Assembly (NCBI GenBank): GCA_015345905.1
Contig: JADDTR010000003.1
Coordinates: 1,116,001-1,180,000 of the forward strand
Source: Aotearoamyces nothofagi
Lineage: Eukaryota; Ascomycota; Leotiomycetes; Leotiales; Tympanidaceae
Reading direction: 5' to 3'
DNA length: 64,000 bases
Every line of letters starts with the position of its first letter. Position 1 is the first letter of the stretch. Under the pieces are notes generated by a model that did no database searches, was not told the DNA's origin, and saw only the letters and a list, made by a program, of their open reading frames with translations. This document shows positions 10,287 through 21,439 of this stretch, one piece after another. The translations under genes and the position numbers were made by a program.

Positions 10287-11617
10287 ATGGCTTCTACCGA
10301 TAAGGGTCTCGAGGAGATCCCAGAGGGTAAGAACCTGCCCCGCCATATCGCTTTTGCGCACGGGCGACGATGCAGTTTGAGCTGAACTAACATGCTCGAA
10401 ATAGGACAGATCGAGTCCAACTATGACGAGACCGTCGACTCCTTCGACACGATGAACCTGAAGCCCGAGCTTCTCCGAGGTGTCTATGCCTATGGTTTCG
10501 AGCGTCCATCTGCTATCCAGCAGCGTGCTATCATGCCTGTCATCAAGGGTTAGTTTACATGTGCTTTGAAATTTTTACGAAACTGATTTCTAACTTCAAT
10601 GAAGGCCACGATGTGATCGCCCAAGCCCAGTCAGGTACTGGAAAAACGGCCACTTTCTCCATCTCCGTTCTTCAAAAGATCGACCCCAACCTCAAGGCTT
10701 GCCAGGCCCTGATCCTCGCCCCAACCCGTGAATTGGCACAGCAGATCCAAAAGGTCGTTGTTGCCATTGGCGATTTCATGAACATTGAGTGCCACGCATG
10801 TATTGGTGGTACCAGTGTCCGTGACGACATGAAGGCTCTCCAGGATGGTCCTCAGATCGTTGTCGGTACCCCCGGTCGTGTTCATGACATGATCCAACGT
10901 CGCTTCCTGAAGACCGATTCCATGAAGATGTTCGTTCTTGATGAGGCCGATGAGATGCTTTCCCGCGGTTTCACCGAGCAGATCTACGATATTTTCCAAC
11001 TTCTGCCACAATCTACCCAGGTCGTCCTTCTCTCCGCCACCATGCCCCAGGATGTGCTTGAGGTCACCACCAAGTTCATGCGCGACCCCGTCCGTATCTT
11101 GGTCAAGAAGGCCGAGCTTACCCTCGAAGGTATCAAGCAATTCTACATTGCCGTCGAGAAGGAGGATTGGAAGTTGGATACCCTATCCGATTTGTACGAA
11201 ACAGTCACTATTACACAAGCTGTTATTTTCTGCAACACCAGAAGGAAGGTTGATTGGCTTACCGACAAGCTCACTGCCCGTGATTTCACTGTCTCCGCCA
11301 TGCACGGAGATATGGACCAGGGTCAGCGTGATCTGATTATGAAGGAGTTCCGTTCCGGATCATCCCGTGTCCTTATCGCCACTGATCTTCTGGCCCGTGG
11401 TATCGATGTCCAACAAGTTTCACTAGTTATTAACTACGATCTCCCAGCCAACCGTGAGAACTACATCCATCGTATTGGTCGTGGTGGACGTTTCGGACGG
11501 AAGGGTGTTGCCATCAACTTCGTCACCGCCGAGGATGTTCGCATGATGAGAGAGATCGAGCAGTTCTACAGCACTCAAATCGAGGAGATGCCAATGAACG
11601 TTGCTGACCTTATCTAA
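10287..11617 (+). CDS. TIF1: ATP-dependent RNA helicase eIF4A
   Basis: Three exons: 10287..10326, 10405..10548, 10605..11617 (398 aa, the usual length). eIF4A is the DEAD-box helicase of the cap-binding eIF4F complex that unwinds mRNA leaders during cytoplasmic translation initiation. All motifs are visible in order: Q-motif ([12 protein letters not shown]), Walker A (AQSGTGKT), PTRELA, GG, TPGR, DEAD, SAT, then the second RecA lobe with [18 protein letters not shown] and [11 protein letters not shown]. It ends in the family tail MPMNVADLI. The early introns close to the ATG are common in ascomycete eIF4A genes. Very secure. Confidence 0.98.
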
Positions 11618-12181
11618 GCACTCAAAACTTTACATTTAGGTATCACAATATTCGGCAGTTCACGTGTTATTTAATACATTGTTGCCGAAGAACCCTCTGG
11701 GAGGGCAGTGAACGGGAGTGAGACTGGTTCGTCCGGCTCACGGGGATCAAGCTTGGCTGTTGGTACAAAATTCCCTCGGGTGGGATATTTCTAGGCCATG
11801 CGCCTTGCATATTTTGACAGACCTGAAAAGGAGGTTTCTTTATTTGTCTTTGCGCTTTTTTCGTCTCTGTATCTGGAAAGTGCTTACCAGGCATAGAGTG
11901 ACTGGAGTGTTTTCTAGAGGGCGCGATCCACGGCATGCCATCGGCCATAGCGGTGGGTAATACCTCAACTGTTGATAGAGACTTTTCTCCAAAATCTAGA
12001 TCAATACACTCATGAAACTTTAACTTGCATTCTTTCCATCTGTCCTGTGAAGTTGAGCAAGGTGATATTTCTGCCTTAGGACTCCCGAGTATCGCCGCCA
12101 CCATATTTCTAGAATATTTCCCTGAGGAACATCTCCTCAACCACATTCATTTCTTAGAGTAATCTATACCTATATGTCTCA
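11618..12181. other. Intergenic; open minus-strand frame of doubtful status
   Basis: A 159-codon ATG-initiated frame on the minus strand (11667-12146) is open but has a mixed composition, no domain and no conserved feature I recognise. It overlaps the probable eIF4A 3' UTR. I do not call it a gene. Confidence 0.4.
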
Positions 12182-13184
12182 TTGCCCAAGTCGGTCATGG
12201 CATCTGTAACAGATCCAGTTGAAACGCCGCTACAATGGCGCCAAACCGTTGGGCCACCAGTCGACCTCCTCTGGAAGCATCAGCTCCGCGGCGAGCACAG
12301 CGCACTTCTCAAAAAGATGAATGGGTATGAAACTGCCTTTGCCAAATTTGCCGAAGAGATGAGGACCTCGAACCAGAGTATACTAGAAGAATTGTCTGCC
12401 CTAGAGTCTAGACTCGACAAGGTAGCTATCGACAAGAAGAAGCTTGCACAAGAAGCTACCAAAGTCCGGGAGGATCTGAGAGCCTTGAAAGGGCGCCTAA
12501 CGTCTGTAGAAAAAACAGACCACGGCCTTGCAGGTAAGCTTCAACACCAGAGCTCCATCAGAATGACTGTGCCCCATTAAGGTCAGCTAATATCTCCTAG
12601 TGCATCCAGTTTCGTCTCATCCTTCAGTTTCTTCACCAGTTACCATCCCAGCTACCCCTCAACGACCCGCTGTCCCCCCTCGACAACCCCCACCACAGAA
12701 ACCCTCCAGCGGAAATAACTCTACCCCGATCCAAAACGTAGCCAACGTCGGCCTCCGCAAGAGCAAGCGCCGGATGAACGAAGAACCCAAGCAAGGAGCT
12801 CAAGTCCCAGCACAACACGCAAAGGACAGCATCCCACAGCTAGCTCAAGCCGGTGCTACTCTAGATGAATACGTCTCTACTGCCGAAAGAGTCGCAGGCA
12901 CCATCGCAGCAGAGCAGCAAGAACAGTTCGTCGGAGCTTTCCTGGCTGGCCTAGACAGCAACGAGTATCGGAGGGCCCTCGCCGCCGCGCTCAACCAGAC
13001 GGGACTGGCGGAAGCATCGAGTAAGAGAGGCTTGGTCGAGATTAGCTATGCATGGACGGACGTGCAAGAGGCCTTGCAGAAGACGAACTTATTGGGCGCT
13101 AATAGGGCCGGGCAGGGACCGGCGAAGAGGAGAAAGAGGATGCTGATTAGGCCGGATGATATTGCGGCTGGGATTACCATGTAG
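12182..13184 (+). CDS. Uncharacterised coiled-coil protein (about 311 aa)
   Basis: Two exons: 12182..12533 and 12601..13184, joined by a GTAAGC-TAG intron that keeps frame (GLA|VHP). An internal ATG at 12197 could be the true start (306 aa). Residues about 35-115 form a clear coiled coil (leucine heptads, Glu/Lys rich). A proline-rich linker follows (about 118-165), then a basic patch (RKSKRRM), a helical segment (about 200-270) and a basic C-terminal RRKRM sequence that could be a nuclear signal. I do not recognise the family; the layout suggests a nuclear scaffold-type protein, which is inference only. Confidence 0.7.
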
Positions 13185-13794
13185 GGGTCTGAGGAGAACA
13201 CGCAGTGCACTTGCTGCTAGACATCTCTGCTGTAGCTCTCCTGGCGCATATACGCTTGAGGCCGTCCCTTGCTCGTGATTTGTTGCTGCTGTTATACGGG
13301 CAGTCGTTATTTAGCTATGGCGACAGAGCTTTACTATATATATCCGCCTGTTTCAAGATATAACGTACCAGACATGCAGCATGAGCATTGAACAGTCTCG
13401 TATTAAGAGTCGGACATCTGCACGATGGGAGTCTTCTACCCGAAACCCTTGGTCTGACTGGAGGAGCAACGTTTGGATGAGTAATGCCGTACATACGTGT
13501 ATACACTCTCACGCTAGGATGTAGCAAAGAAAATACTGGAAGACCCGAACCTTTCTATTCATACACGTGTAATCGGCACAAGAGTAAGAACCAGGCTGCA
13601 CAGGCAACAAGGCCGTTGAATTTTTTCTTGGGGATTCTGAGAGTGATTCACAAAGATAGGAAACATAGAGTCCCCTCAAATAAAATAGTAAGTCTAAGTA
13701 ACGAGCAAGTTAAGTAATTTGTAGCTGTACCATCAACTTTTACAATGATCATAGCAGACGAAAAATGCTATTTCGAATCTTATTCTCCGCTTGA
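13185..13794. other. Intergenic between convergent genes
   Basis: This is 3' flank of the coiled-coil gene and of the peptidase gene. Only short frames; nothing recognised. Confidence 0.5.
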
Positions 13795-16074
13795 CTACAG
13801 CCTTTCGATACCTTTTACTAGCTGTGCCTGCTCGTCTTCAATACCACTGTACTTATTAATCCATGACAATACCTCATTATGCCACACAAGTGAATTCTCT
13901 GGCTTGAGAACGAAATGGTTCTGCAAGCATTAGTCTATTTCCTTGACAGATTAGTTCGACAAAGCTACATACCTCATCGGGAAACGTCAAAAACTTGCTA
14001 GGGATCCCCTTCGACTGCAAAACATTGAATGGAGCCAGACCCTCCGAGATGGGCAGCCGATAATCAAGCTCATTATGGATAATGAAATGGGGTGTTGCCC
14101 AGTTCTTGACATGCTTGGCCGGATCCCACTTCTCGTACCCCTCCCTGTTATCCCACAATGTTCCGCCGAAGTCATGAACTGGGAAGAATAGTTCTTCCGA
14201 TGAGTACTGGTTGAGGGTACTGAAAACACCATCATGTGTCACTAGGGCCTTAAATTTTCGACCCAGCGGATTGCCTTGAATATAATTTATCATAAACCCA
14301 CCATAGCTTGCTCCTAGAGCCACAGCTCGGTCGGTATCGACATATGGGATGTTCTTTTCAATGTATTCGAAGCCTTTGACTAGATCCTGATATGGACGAC
14401 CGCCCCATTGATTTTTAATGCCATTCTGGAATTCTAGACCATAGCCGCTGCTGCCTGTGAAATTTGGTGTCACGACGACGTAGCCTTGTTCTGCAAAGAC
14501 TGCTGGGTTCCAACGGGTACTCCAACTCTCCTCCCAAGCTCCTTGCGGACCCCCGTGAATGAGATAAGCTAATGGGTACTTTTTGGACTTATCGAAGTTT
14601 GACGGCTTCAGCAACCAAGCGTGTACCTTGAAACCTTCACTTCCCTCATACCAGAAATCACTAACTTGATCTTGAGATAAACCAAATGTTTTACCACCCT
14701 TTGAATTGGACGACACAGTACGTAATTCTAAGGGTTCTGAAGGGTCCAGGATACTGTATATGCTATTGTCAATGAGTGAGGTGCTGGATACCAAAAGTCG
14801 AGAATCTCCCTTGGCTAAATGCTTGACATCACTGATAGAACCCTTGTCGGTGATAGCAACAGGCAGTCCCTGGGCAAGGCGTGGTGACGAAGGTACCTTC
14901 CATAGCTTATTTCTACCCTTCTCTTCAGCTGTCACATATAGCTCTTTCCCATCTTGGCTCCATAATATTGCGCTGGGTTTGATATCCCAACCACCATTTC
15001 CATCTTTGGTTTTGAAAAACTCTTGAATGTTCGACAAGTCGGTAATGTCAGGGATAAGCAAAAGTCGGGGTTTGTCACTCTCATATACGTCGCTTTTCAT
15101 TCTGGTAAATGCAACAGATTTGCCATCTGGAGAGAAGACTGCACTACCACTATAGCCCCTTAAATTACCGGTGGTAACGATGACTGGTGCTGGCAGATCG
15201 GAGTCGGTGAATGACTTGATTGGCACATAATACAGATCTGTTTTTGTGTGTGTCGCAGCATTAAGCATTGGATCTTTAGCAATAAAGACAAGGCCGCTCT
15301 TGCTTATATCAAAATCACCAGTCCCCCCAAAGGGTGGGACGGGTGATTCAAGTCTGAGTTGCTTGCTACCTGCCAGGGCGTTTATGAGCCCTGGAGAAGC
15401 CAGACGATATTTTCCTCCCGTCTTTTTTAATTTTCCGTACCATATTGAATTCTTGTTCTCGGTGACGTATGCGTCCCATTGTCTAAATAAGACATGTATT
15501 AGTATCTAAAGTATACATTTTAAGCCATTAATTACCGAACAAATAGTGATGAATAGACCTTGCCAGTCGAGAGGGGCTTTTCTGCCTTTTCAGGATTGTA
15601 TAGCTCTCCGGAAGGAGTGGATTGAGCAGTGACGGCAATGCCATAGGTACTGTCGTCTAAAGGCACAATCTTGAGATTTCCAGTAGGGCCTTCGAAGGTG
15701 GTAACCATATATGGTCTACGCATATCAGCATACAGTTTCACAGCAGAAAGACACGCTACATACTGCTTCTCAGGCGTGCCTGCATCTGCAAGCAAGAGGT
15801 TTGATATACCACCCTTTCCTGACTGGATCCAAACAAGCAAGTTGCCGTCACCGAGCCATGAGGGTTCGCTATCATTGAGGTTATTGCTAAGCACTGTCGA
15901 TTGCCCCGTGTGCACATCTAGTATTCGAATTTCGCTAGACTTGGAATGCGACTGAAAGGAATACGTCGAGACGGTGTAGGAAGCAAGTGTTCCAGCGCTA
16001 TTTGGAGTGGCAGCGGAGCGCCTAGGTGCTGACAGGAGCACCTCCGGCGTGAACTTGTTGGCGCGGATTGTCAT
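13795..16074 (-). CDS. S9-family prolyl oligopeptidase, dipeptidyl-peptidase 5 / acylaminoacyl-peptidase-like
   Basis: Three exons: 15536..16074, 13973..15482, 13795..13920 (724 aa). The N-terminal part is a WD-like beta-propeller (for example FSPDGKSVAFT and SQDGKELYVT blades); the C-terminal ~260 residues are an alpha/beta hydrolase. Catalytic triad in order: Ser in GASYGGF (about S572), Asp in NELDYRLP (about D653) and His in the short last exon (NHFVL, about H685). HGGPQG supplies the oxyanion region. The last exon is essential, because reading through the preceding intron loses the His. No signal peptide is seen after the ATG, unlike secreted fungal DPP5, so a cytosolic enzyme is likely. 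The exact substrate class is not certain. Confidence 0.9.
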
Positions 16075-16506
16075 GATCACTTCGGGATTTGAAAGCTACA
16101 GGACGGCTCAGGTTTTCATGTTGTACTGTTGAGCAAGTGTCGTGATAGAATCGAGTTCGAGCTCCCACGTTGGTTCAGAGATAGCGCCATGTTCATTCCG
16201 GCTTACGCATTCGCGAGTAGCGAGACCCCGCGTTTCCACTCCGGACGGAAAGACAGAGAGGGGGACATGTTCTTAGAGCATTCACATAAGCAAAGCTTGA
16301 TCAGCGTGGCCTCAACTGAAAGCATGAATCTTTTCATGCTTCACTATTATTTATCTATACACCCCCCGGCTTGCTACAGGAGCAGCAGCGAAGCAGTACT
16401 GGCACGAATCAGCACAAGGCTGCGATTCAGCCTTGCCGTCCGTGGCCGATATATGACGGCATTTTCAATACTCCAAGGGCACAAAGTGCCATAAGCAGCG
16501 TCCCCC
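16075..16506. other. Intergenic between tandem minus-strand genes
   Basis: Contains the NOP14 3' flank and the promoter of the S9 peptidase. No RNA gene or repeat recognised. Confidence 0.45.
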
Positions 16507-19351
16507 TTATTTTTTACCCTTCTTTCTCCATTCCTTTTCCCTCTCGTAACTCTTCGCCTCCCTACCCTCTTCGCCCTGGATTTCTGCCACAAGTCTCTTA
16601 TACTTCTTTTCATAAGCAGCATCTCTCTCCTTCTTTTCACGCAAACTTTCTCTCGCGATGAAGTTTGCATCCTTCCGCAACTCGCGCATGGCACCTTTAC
16701 GCTCACGCTTGTGCTCGGCGCGAAGTTTCGAGGCGTCGGCACGTTCGCGGTCAGGATCGTAGTGTTTATCAGGGTTAAAGGATTCTTCGAATTTAGGAAT
16801 TGAGGTCTTAATAGCAAGAGGTTTATGGTGATGAAGCTCAAGTGGACGGCGGGAGACTTGCGCATGTTTTAGTAGAAGAGAAAGTTTTTGGGACGCCTTG
16901 GTGGTGGACGTCTAATTGAGATGTTAGTTATAATATCGATAGAAATTCGGGATGAAACATACTTGGATAATCTGCGGGAGCTTCTCACGGCAACTCTTGC
17001 CTGCGAGATGCTTTATTGCCTTCAATGCAGGCTCGAATACTTCTGAGAAGGCAGACTTTCCGGTCCACGTGTCTGCAGCAGCCTCCAGAAGCTTAATACT
17101 GGTTTCTAACAGAGCAGCCTTCAGAATCGCTTCATCCTTTGAGGATAAATCTTGCTCCATGGTGTCTGACACCGTGAGTTTCCTTACTACTAAATTTTTA
17201 CCATCTTCCAAAATCATAGAGAGCTTAGGTTCGTGATATGGGAAGCTTCCAGGTATCTTTGGCATTTTACTTGGTGCCAACGCGCACAATGTGTTCAACA
17301 AAAAGCCTATTACTTCAGGAACGTACCGTTTCGATAAGTGTTGGTATTGTAGACATAACGTGACCATGTATGTTCCCAAGGCGTAATCAGACAACTTATG
17401 CGGTATTTTCTGTCCGATATAACGAGACATACTTAAAATTGCAGGAGTGACAACTTGGTGGAAGTGATCCGATGTTGGAAAAACTGACCCAATAGCTGTG
17501 AGGATCACCAGGTCACCGGGGGTTGGTGCAAGAGCACGCGATTTATGCAGTTCTTCCAAATGCCGTCGGAATCCATTAGCAGTCTCCACAGGGTAGGTTT
17601 TCGCCAGAGAGTGAATGTGGCGGATGAGGGTCTCCAGGACATCAAACTGCGGATGTTCCGATTGATTTGCAAGGTATGCAACATGGTCAATGAGAGCCAA
17701 AGTAAATTTCCCCAGCTTTACCTTATTCTCACTCTTAAGCTTAGGATGGTAAAGGGCTCTTATGCGTCGTACGACGGTTGGAAGGTCTCGTATAACAACT
17801 GCCTTGGTAATCTCGAGTAGTTCTTCATGGGACTGCGGACAAGGAAATGTATAAGCCAAGTCTCCATTGACTCCATTACTGGCTGGAAGTTCAGTCTCTT
17901 GTATTGGAGCATTTGCTCCAGTCAGGAATTCTGGTCTTTTGGACTCCTCTTCTGTAAGCAGACCTTCAAGGAAGTCTGTATCTTCGAGTTCCTCAACCTC
18001 GTCTCCACTGTTAGATGAGCTCTCTTCGTCGGAGACATCGACGTCTGAACCGCTTGCAACTAGGTCACCGTCTATAATAAAATCGTCCTCATCCTCCACA
18101 CCAGGTTCGGTATAAGGGTCTCTAGCTTGTATTCCAGCTCCTAATCCAAAGTCGTCATGGCCATCTTCATCTCCATCCAAGACATTTTCTGGTATAGACT
18201 CTTCCACATCGTCATCACTCTGTACCTCTCCATGCATCCGGCGCAATCGCTTCGCCTCCAGCTCCTGGAGTCTTCTCGATTCGTCGGCAAGCTTCTCCTC
18301 TTCTGTCTTGGTACGTTCTGTAGGTTTCGACTTCTTGTCTTGGGCCATTTGGCGGAGTCGCAAATCATATGCCTTGTCGAACTTGATTTTGTCGGTACCA
18401 TTTAGGAGTGCTGCTCGATCAGGATTCATGCCAGCAACTTCTGTAGCCTTAGTCACAAGACGTGCTGGCGCATCTCGTAGTAAAGCATGGATTTCTGCCA
18501 TATCCTTGTCCAATTCTTCTCGCATGTCTTCGTCTTCATCCTTCGCGGCTTGCCGTTCGTACTTGTACATCTTGGATTTTGCAACGACTTCCTTCATAAC
18601 TTCTTGCTTGCTCTTTTTTCGTTCAGGTAGGTTCTGCGTTTCAACCTCATCTTCTTGTGAGCCTTCGGATTGTGATAGTCGCCTCCTCTTCAGATTGCGA
18701 TCTTCGTCGCCGGCATGATCCTCCGCGTCTGAAAGTTCTAACCCTTCTTCGTCGAAATCATCTGCGATTGATGGGCCATTAAGAGATAAAGATTGGCCCA
18801 TATGAGTTAGTTCTCCCTGTTCATCATCATCTTCTAGGTCAAATGCAGAGCTGTTCTTATGTCGTCGTTGAACCTCTTGTGTAAACCGCTCTAGCATCTT
18901 ATCCTCGGGTGCCATAGTTGGATCGTTCTCTCCAAATCGGCGATCCATAATCCCTCCCACCTTGTTCCGGCTTCGCATCTCGACGAGCAAAGTCTGACGG
19001 CGCTATGAAGAAAACAATTAGCCAGAATCTTGACGTTTTACGGTCATTACTTACATTCTCCTCCCCCAATCCCTTTGTCACACCTGGACGAGCCTTCACA
19101 CTTTTCGACACTCTTCCGCCAATAGTTCGGCTATTTGTGACCTCGAATTTTGGACCCCTGGCGGAGGTCTTGATCTCAAAAGGATTGAACTGCTCTCGTA
19201 TGCCATTGAGTGCCATGGTTCTGTGGACTCTTTTGTCCTTATTTGCACCGTTTTGCGCATTTTGTTTCTTTTGCTTCTTCGATTTCTGAGGCCCCACAAT
19301 CCCCTGCTCTCTAAGAGAGGCTTTTAGCCTCTTGAGTTGCGAGGGAGGCAT
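16507..19351 (-). CDS. NOP14: Nucleolar complex protein NOP14
   Basis: Three exons: 19055..19351, 16963..19002, 16507..16911 (913 aa). NOP14 is an SSU-processome component required for 18S rRNA maturation and 40S assembly in the nucleolus. The N-terminus MPPSQLKRLKASLREQGI and the block FNPFEIKTSARGPKFEV are typical. Also visible are NKVGGIMDRRFGENDPTMAP, acidic low-complexity stretches (about 140-400) and the basic helical C-terminus (KGAMRELRKDANFIARESL). All intron junctions preserve frame. RCL1, another SSU-processome factor, lies 37 kb away. It is divergent from the gene at 19579, with a 227-bp shared promoter. Confidence 0.95.
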
Positions 19352-19578
19352 TTTTGAGGAGATTCTATTCTTCTTATTGCCGGAGATAAAAAGATCGAGA
19401 ATCTTCAAATATCAACTCGTTTATCGCCACGCTTTCCCTAAAATAATGAATTTATTGGGCGGTGTGGTTGCCTTGGCGGCAGAACTAACTTTATATCTAA
19501 GCTTCGAGCTCTCTGCACGGATGGTTTGAGATCCTCTCCCCCACCATCATTTCGTGCACTTATGCGGCATCCACAACC

Positions 19579-20609
19579 ATGGCGGCGCTGTCATCAGCGG
19601 CAGATAACCGTATTCTTATGGTTGGTCTTGGACTGACAACTTTCGCTGTCCTCGGCTTGATGCGGCACATGCTCGTCAGCTATCGAAATTCAGTAGAAGT
19701 AAAGCAGCCTACGCCGAAGACACAATACATCACACAAAGCACTGAGGATGCTCTCAAATGCACTACTCTAGAAAAATTACTTGATAGCCACAATTATGGT
19801 ATCCAAGATAGTGCCATCAGAATTATCTACGACCGGGCGCTTCACGATGGCTCCACTATTGAAGCTGTGCTCTGGGAGTCAACTCGGCCTGACCATGACA
19901 CGAGAGAACGGGCTCTGCGAGCAATTTTTGTTTTATGCGAGCAGTGTATGACAATCCTTTGGCTTTCTATTCATTTAGCTGACCAGGATATATAGCGGAC
20001 ATGGCAAAACTCAATACGCCTAAGGTCTATAGTGCCATTGTTAGATCTCTGCAGTATTCCTTGAGCGATGATATACATGATGCATATGACCAGTCCTTTG
20101 ATAACTTCGATTTTCCTAATCCTACAGAACGTCTCTGTCTACTCGTGCTTTCGCGCCTAATAAACGAATTTGGACCAGAAGGGGTCATAAAGTCAGGCTT
20201 CATACCTAAATGGCTGGCAAAGGGGCCATGGGGAGCTACGGACAAGGAAAGACAGGAGAATTTTGCAGATGCCTATAGGGGAAGCACAATATTGTCGGAA
20301 ATAATAATGCGAATAGCTCATCACTCTGCAGGAGTGAAGCAGCTCGTGAAAGCAAAGCTGGTTTCCGAGACTCTTGATTTGTTCAACGACACCATCGATA
20401 TCAGAATGATCAACGGAGAGGGAACTGCTGGAGAGATTATATTACAAGAGGTAGGACTCGTTGAAGGAAACAGAAGGTTGAGAGACCAAAGTGCCGAGGA
20501 GAGGCATTTACGAAGACGGCATAGGGAGGCAATGGTTTTGAATGACGGCGTTCAACCAATAGCGGTTAGTGATATCATCGAAAGGGAGTACATATCACCA
20601 CTTTCCTAG
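19579..20609 (+). CDS. Uncharacterised membrane-anchored helical protein (326 aa)
   Basis: Two exons: 19579..19945 and 19996..20609, joined by a GTATGA-TAG intron giving CEQ|SDMAKLNTP. Residues about 10-28 (ILMVGLGLTTFAVLGLM) form one N-terminal transmembrane segment, suggesting a signal-anchor in a mitochondrial or ER membrane. The remainder is all-helical and contains repeated Leu-rich helices (TLEKLLDSHNYGIQDSAIRI; ERLCLLVLSRLINEFG) suggestive of armadillo-like repeats, then a basic helix (RRLRDQSAEERHLRRRHREA). I know similar proteins occur across Pezizomycotina without assigned function; I cannot name it. Confidence 0.72.
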
Positions 20610-20764
20610 ACGCATCAATAAGATGAAATGCTTCTTGATGTCTAGCTACTGTGGCTGTCCCAATATAGAGCTCTTGTTACGTCTCAGACATCCGCAGCTC
20701 TGCTCATGCTCTCCAACGATGAATAACTAAGCACCACCAATATAGCACGGTGTTGCAGCTATCA

Positions 20765-20870
20765 TATGATATATCACGACAACAGCTTTAGCTTCATTTT
20801 TCCAAAATTAGCATAAATATAGAACTGGCAAATTGCTTCTCCTGAATCTCCTATGAAAGTTTCAGACAAT
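20765..20870 (-). repeat. Dispersed repeat, copy B
   Basis: Its reverse complement aligns with 5650-5745 over about 110 bp, and its end ATCACGACAACAGCTTTAGC is identical to positions in copy C at 28449-28468. Downstream of a gene end, no coding content. Confidence 0.65.
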
Positions 20871-21229
20871 TGTCCCGCCACTTCCTGGTGCGGCATTCCC
20901 ACCAAAAGCATGTATATCGTCGCCTTTGCTGTTCACAGGGGTGCGTCCAATTTTGAAAGTGTCCTTGATCCTCGATCTCCTGATATCATATACCAGCTTT
21001 GAAATGCCATGCACCCCTCAAGATCTCGTTATTGGCTCCCCTGAAAGATGGCGACTCCACCTAATACCCTGTTGGCAGCAGTAACCAGCCATGCAGCGGT
21101 GCTGTTGATGGCAAATTTTCTGATTGGCTGTTGATTTAACTCCTCCGGAGGTGGCGGTGACTGGCTCCTGCGCGCAGGGGAATCCTCCAGGGGCGCTGAT
21201 ATACCGACGACCTTCTTCTACACCACAAC

Positions 21230-21256
21230 GGCTATACCAGAGCATGAGGTATAGCC
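21230..21256. repeat. 9-bp inverted repeat
   Basis: GGCTATACC and GGTATAGCC are separated by 9 nt. A further GGTATAG occurs at about 21274. It could be a regulatory dyad or a random hairpin. Confidence 0.5.
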
Positions 21257-21439
21257 AGCACCTACAGCGATGGTATAGTGCCTACCTTAATCTGTCAATA
21301 TTATACTCAGGGCCTTGATCCCATTGCAAAGCCGAGGACGAGGCCCAGCCGGCTACGCGTTTGCGGCCCGGATGATCGCATAAGACGCGGCAGTAAACAA
21401 GCCCCGAAATATCAATAAAGCGAACGCTTAAGGGTCCTG

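Larger units (their letters stand above)
20610..21439. other. Intergenic with a dispersed-repeat copy and a small inverted repeat
   Basis: 20765-20870 is copy B of the dispersed repeat. A 9-bp perfect inverted repeat with 9-nt loop (GGCTATACC / GGTATAGCC) lies at 21230-21256. The remainder is promoter space for the CAP-Gly gene; no gene recognised. Confidence 0.5.

Noticed and set aside
11667-12146. 159-codon minus-strand frame after eIF4A
   Set aside because: Open and ATG-started, but its composition and lack of conserved blocks do not support a gene. Kept only as a note in the intergenic entry.
12601-13184. Possible gag-like fragment in the coiled-coil protein
   Set aside because: No zinc knuckle, no neighbouring polymerase or terminal repeats, and a normal host-type intron; treated as a host gene.
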